NCBI GenBank assembly: GCA_023247935.1
Contig: JAHFFM010000085.1
Span: 1 to 7,848 of the forward strand
Origin: Candidatus Omnitrophota bacterium
Lineage (GTDB): Bacteria; Omnitrophota; Gorgyraeia; 2-02-FULL-51-18
Length of the DNA: 7,848 nucleotides
Reading direction: 5' to 3'
Position numbers and translations under genes: made by a program. The notes under the pieces were generated by a model, which searched no databases, was not told the DNA's origin, and saw only the letters and a program-made list of their open reading frames with translations. Below are positions 5,692 to 7,848 of this stretch, piece by piece; position 1 is the stretch's first letter; every line of letters begins with the position of its first letter.

Positions 5692-6534
5692 ATGCCTAAT
5701 AATTCTGAAAGAAAACTTTTTTTTGGTCTGTTTATTTTTCCATTGTTGATTGCCGTTGGAATGGCCGTGATGCTTTGTACGGTCGTTTTGATGACCTACG
5801 AACAACAAACTCCCGAATCTCTTCTTGAATCCCTCAAAAAAAGCTCACCCGCTAAACGCTGGCAAAAAGCTTTTGAACTTTCCAATGAAATCAACCGCCA
5901 TCCGGACAAGATAAATAACCCTTCCATTCGCAGCGAAATGATTCAGATTCTGAAAGACACAGAAAATTTTGACGTGAAAACACGCGGTTATATGGCCTTG
6001 GCGCTCGCGCGACATGATTCAGATGAGACTTTTCAAGCTTTACGGGATACCCTAAAAGCGCCCGAGGATGAAATCAAAGTTTATTCTTTATGGTCTCTTG
6101 GGATATTAAAAAGAAAAGAAGCGGCGGAGGACATAGAGCTTTTATTGACCAACGAATCCGCTGAAATCAGAAAAATCGCGGCTTATGTTTTGGGCGCTAT
6201 TGACGCACAGGACAGCGTATACAAGCTTAAACCTCTTTTAAAAGACGAATCTGCGGATGTTCGCTGGAACGCGGCGCTCGCGATGGCAAGACTGGGAAGC
6301 GGGGATGGTTACAACGTGCTCATTTCTATGCTGGAACGCGAAACACTTTCAAAAGAAACAGTCAATGACGAGCAGCTGGAAACCGTCATGATAAATGCCA
6401 CGAAAGGATTGGTCTTGATTCAAAAGCCCGAGTCCATTAAAATTCTTAAATCTTTGTCGGAGCATGACAAGAGTTTAAGAGTGCGCCAAGCGGCGCTTAA
6501 CGCATTACAACATTTGGAAAAATTTTTTTCATGA
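5692..6534 (+). CDS. Membrane-anchored HEAT-repeat protein, putative assembly or scaffold factor of the bc complex
   Basis: A 280-residue protein. Residues ~9-35 form one strongly hydrophobic span near the N-terminus (K8 before it). The rest is alpha-helical with about six HEAT or PBS-lyase-like repeats: good copies run near 112-142, 144-172 and 175-205, each with an A/V-R-x-x-A-x-x-x-L-G/A pattern (for example 'DVRWNAALAMARLG'), and a last copy covers ~248-275. HEAT repeats are protein-binding scaffolds; no catalytic residues are visible. Start ATG 5692 is favoured because the next ATG lies inside the membrane span. No ribosome binding site is seen, which fits the predicted leaderless mRNA. 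Its TGA overlaps the Rieske ATG as ATGA, so the two are likely translationally coupled. The position at the head of a Rieske-cytochrome b operon suggests a role in assembly, maturation or stability of that complex; this is inference from context. Which side of the membrane the repeats face is not certain. Confidence 0.82.
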   Translation: MPNNSERKLFFGLFIFPLLIAVGMAVMLCTVVLMTYEQQTPESLLESLKKSSPAKRWQKAFELSNEINRHPDKINNPSIRSEMIQILKDTENFDVKTRGYMALALARHDSDETFQALRDTLKAPEDEIKVYSLWSLGILKRKEAAEDIELLLTNESAEIRKIAAYVLGAIDAQDSVYKLKPLLKDESADVRWNAALAMARLGSGDGYNVLISMLERETLSKETVNDEQLETVMINATKGLVLIQKPESIKILKSLSEHDKSLRVRQAALNALQHLEKFFS

Positions 6535-7115
6535 GCGAAATAACACCCCAACCCAATCCGGCTCCACCTCAACCAACAGCGCCTGCACCCGCGCCCGCTG
6601 CGGCGTCCCCAAAACCCTTGATAGCCAAACCAATGGACAGGCGAAATTTTCTTTCCTGGTTTGGTTTGGCATGGGTGAGCTTTGGAGCGGCAACCGGTGG
6701 CGCTCTTTCTTTAGTGCTGCGTTATTTATTTCCAAATGTCGTTTTTGAACCTCCTACCAGTTTTAAGGCAGGCTTTCCGGCGGATTACGAAATCGGAAAA
6801 GTAGATGAAAGATGGAAAGAAAAATTCGGGGTTTGGATCGTGCGTGTCAGCGAAGGTATTTATGCTTTGTCCACAATTTGCACTCATTTGGGCTGCACCC
6901 CTAACTGGCTTGATTCGGAAAGCAAATTCAAATGCCCCTGCCACGGCAGCGGGTTTTATAAAACCGGCATTAACTTTGAAGGTCCGGCGCCAAGACCTCT
7001 CGAAAGATACAAAATAGCTCTTGCGGAAGACGGACAGATTTTGATTGATAAAAGCAAAAAATTCCAGCAGGAAAAAGGGGAGTGGAATAATCCGGACTGT
7101 TTTCTAACGGTTTAG
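6531..7115 (+). CDS. petA: Rieske [2Fe-2S] iron-sulfur subunit of a quinol oxidising bc/b6f-type complex
   Basis: Takes one electron from quinol at the Qo site of cytochrome b and passes it to a c-type cytochrome or other acceptor; anchored in the cytoplasmic membrane with its cluster domain outside. Start ATG 6531 overlaps the upstream stop (ATGA); ATG 6633 (Met35) is an alternative. Of 194 residues, 5-34 form a Pro/Ala-rich extension, DRRNFLSWFG (36-45) is a twin-arginine signal and ~42-63 is the membrane anchor, as expected for Rieske proteins exported folded by Tat. Box 1 CTHLGC (117-122) and box 2 CPCHGSGF (135-142) give ligands C117, H119, C135 and H138 and the disulphide pair C122-C137. 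The Pro loop GPAPRPLERY (151-160) follows. All are intact. The spacing between boxes is short, as in b6f-like and bacterial forms. The Pro/Ala extension ahead of the signal is unusual. Symbol caution: the gene is called petA, petC or qcrA depending on lineage. It is followed 13 bases later by cytochrome b. Confidence 0.95.
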   Translation: MSEITPQPNPAPPQPTAPAPAPAAASPKPLIAKPMDRRNFLSWFGLAWVSFGAATGGALSLVLRYLFPNVVFEPPTSFKAGFPADYEIGKVDERWKEKFGVWIVRVSEGIYALSTICTHLGCTPNWLDSESKFKCPCHGSGFYKTGINFEGPAPRPLERYKIALAEDGQILIDKSKKFQQEKGEWNNPDCFLTV

Positions 7116-7118
7116 GAG
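7114..7118 (+). promoter_or_regulatory. Ribosome binding site (AGGAG) for cytochrome b
   Basis: AGGAG overlaps the TAG stop of the Rieske gene and ends ten bases before ATG 7129. It is the best Shine-Dalgarno element in the respiratory operon, so cytochrome b need not rely on coupling to be translated. Confidence 0.75.
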
Positions 7119-7128
7119 CAATCACAAT

Positions 7129-7848
7129 ATGGCAGAAACACCACAAAAACCAAAATTCAATTTAGGTAAATACATCACGGAATCACAGCTTTACAAATCC
7201 ATGTTCCGTCATGGCTATTCCACATCCGACCGTGACCGGGCGCTTTCCGTCATGACAAACATCTTTTTCCATCTCCACCCTGTTAAAGTCCGCAAATCCG
7301 GCGCGCGATTTGGTTTTACCTGGTGTGCTGGCGGTTTATCCTTTTTCGTATTTCTAACCTTAGTTGTAAGTGGAATCCTTTTAATGTTCTATTATCGCCC
7401 TACAGTTGAGCACGCGTACGATGACATCATGGCGCTTCGGGACCATGTGCCGTTTGGTATCATGCGAGAACTGCATCGCTGGGGAGCGCATGCCATGATC
7501 ATCACGGTATGGCTGCACATGTTCCGTGTTTTTATGACGGGCTCTTACAAACCGCCGCGCGAATTTAACTGGGTGGTGGGTGTTATCCTTTTAGTTTTGA
7601 CCATGCTTTTAAGCTTTACCGGCTATCTGCTTCCCTGGGACCAGCTGGCCATGTGGGCCATCACCGTTGGAAGCAACATGGCGCGCGCCACGCCTTTTTT
7701 GGGGCATGAAGGTCCCGGAGCAGCGCTTTTGGCGATAGGAGATATTCAGCTGGTAACTTCCGGCAGCGATGTCCGCTTCGCGCTTTTAGGGGGTCGTTTT
7801 GTGGGCGCAGGCACGCTTCTTCGTTTTTACATTCTTCATTGTGTAGCC
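7129..7848 (+). CDS. petB: Cytochrome b, N-terminal part (3' end outside window)
   Basis: Core membrane subunit that binds the two b haems and the quinol/quinone sites. It opens at ATG 7129, and 240 codons are seen without a stop. Helix A begins near GFTWCAGGLS (62-71) and is followed by MFYYRPTVEHAYDDI, very like cytochrome b6. Helix B has ELHRWGAH and WLHMFRVF, giving haem ligands H116 and H130 at the standard 14-residue spacing. YKPPREFNWVVG and the helix C motif GYLLPWDQ (165-172) are standard. Helix D starts at RFYILH with H237; its second ligand is beyond the edge. C66 lies at the position of b6 Cys35, which binds haem c_n covalently, so a third haem is predicted. The segment from PWDQ to helix D (173-231, with GHEGPGAALLAIGD) is longer than I recall for b6. 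Whether the gene stops after four helices (split b6 type) or runs on with the C-terminal domain cannot be seen. Confidence 0.95.
   Translation, partial: MAETPQKPKFNLGKYITESQLYKSMFRHGYSTSDRDRALSVMTNIFFHLHPVKVRKSGARFGFTWCAGGLSFFVFLTLVVSGILLMFYYRPTVEHAYDDIMALRDHVPFGIMRELHRWGAHAMIITVWLHMFRVFMTGSYKPPREFNWVVGVILLVLTMLLSFTGYLLPWDQLAMWAITVGSNMARATPFLGHEGPGAALLAIGDIQLVTSGSDVRFALLGGRFVGAGTLLRFYILHCVA

Noticed and set aside
5449..5808. 119-codon minus-strand frame across the MFS end and HEAT start
   Set aside because: It spans two + strand genes and a strong + strand promoter, and has no recognisable domain.
6520..6534. Possible -1 frameshift on AAATTTTTTT that would fuse the HEAT protein to the Rieske protein
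   Set aside because: The run is near a slippery site, and a -1 shift would enter the Rieske frame, but the P-site codon would re-pair poorly (ATT for TTT). The ATGA overlap explains the layout, and a fusion would bury the Tat signal.
1..7848. CRISPR arrays, tRNA, rRNA, insertion sequences, attachment sites
   Set aside because: No regularly spaced repeats, tRNA-like cloverleaf, transposase gene or terminal inverted repeats were seen; nearly all bases are accounted for by closely packed + strand genes.

Overview
The window reads as a chromosomal stretch from a Gram-negative-like, probably uncultured bacterium with moderate GC content and very tight gene packing. The style (membrane-anchored coiled-coil protein, GGDEF protein with an extracytoplasmic tail, b6f-type Rieske/cytochrome b) would fit a lineage such as Omnitrophota, other PVC-related bacteria or a deltaproteobacterial group. 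This placement is an impression from gene style; there is no rRNA or marker gene to fix it. All genes are on the + strand, and there is no sign of tRNA, rRNA, CRISPR or an insertion sequence.

Layout. (1) Bases 1-410 hold the 3' end of a tail-fibre-like or surface-repeat protein. (2) Bases 411-512 are a short regulatory gap with a weak hairpin behind the first gene, a tandem TTGACAAAA repeat, a 10-bp inverted repeat and a 12-codon leader ORF whose stop overlaps the next start. (3) Bases 513-5661 form a four-gene cluster: a membrane-anchored coiled-coil protein, a diguanylate cyclase of reversed layout (GGDEF, then one membrane span, then a Pro-rich tail and a small beta-type domain), a UvrD/PcrA-family helicase and a 12-helix MFS transporter. 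Two of the three junctions are start/stop overlaps and the third gap is 22 bases. (4) Bases 5658-7848 are a respiratory operon: a near-consensus promoter lies over the MFS stop codon, followed by a membrane-anchored HEAT-repeat protein, a Rieske Fe-S protein with a twin-arginine signal, and the first 240 codons of a cytochrome b. The last gene is cut by the window edge.

How the genes work together. The Rieske protein and cytochrome b are the catalytic core of a quinol-oxidising bc-type complex. The cytochrome b has a cysteine at the position of the covalent haem c_n (c_i) ligand of cytochrome b6, so the complex is predicted to be of the b6f/Bacillus-bc ('green') type. The HEAT-repeat protein shares a start/stop overlap with the Rieske gene and is a good candidate for an assembly or scaffold factor. 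Upstream, the coiled-coil protein and the diguanylate cyclase form a translationally coupled pair and may act as one envelope-to-c-di-GMP signalling unit. The helicase and the transporter look like ordinary housekeeping or accessory passengers.

The items most worth follow-up are the HEAT-Rieske coupling, the predicted leaderless transcript of the HEAT gene, the reversed GGDEF architecture lacking the inhibitory site, and the b6-type cysteine in cytochrome b.
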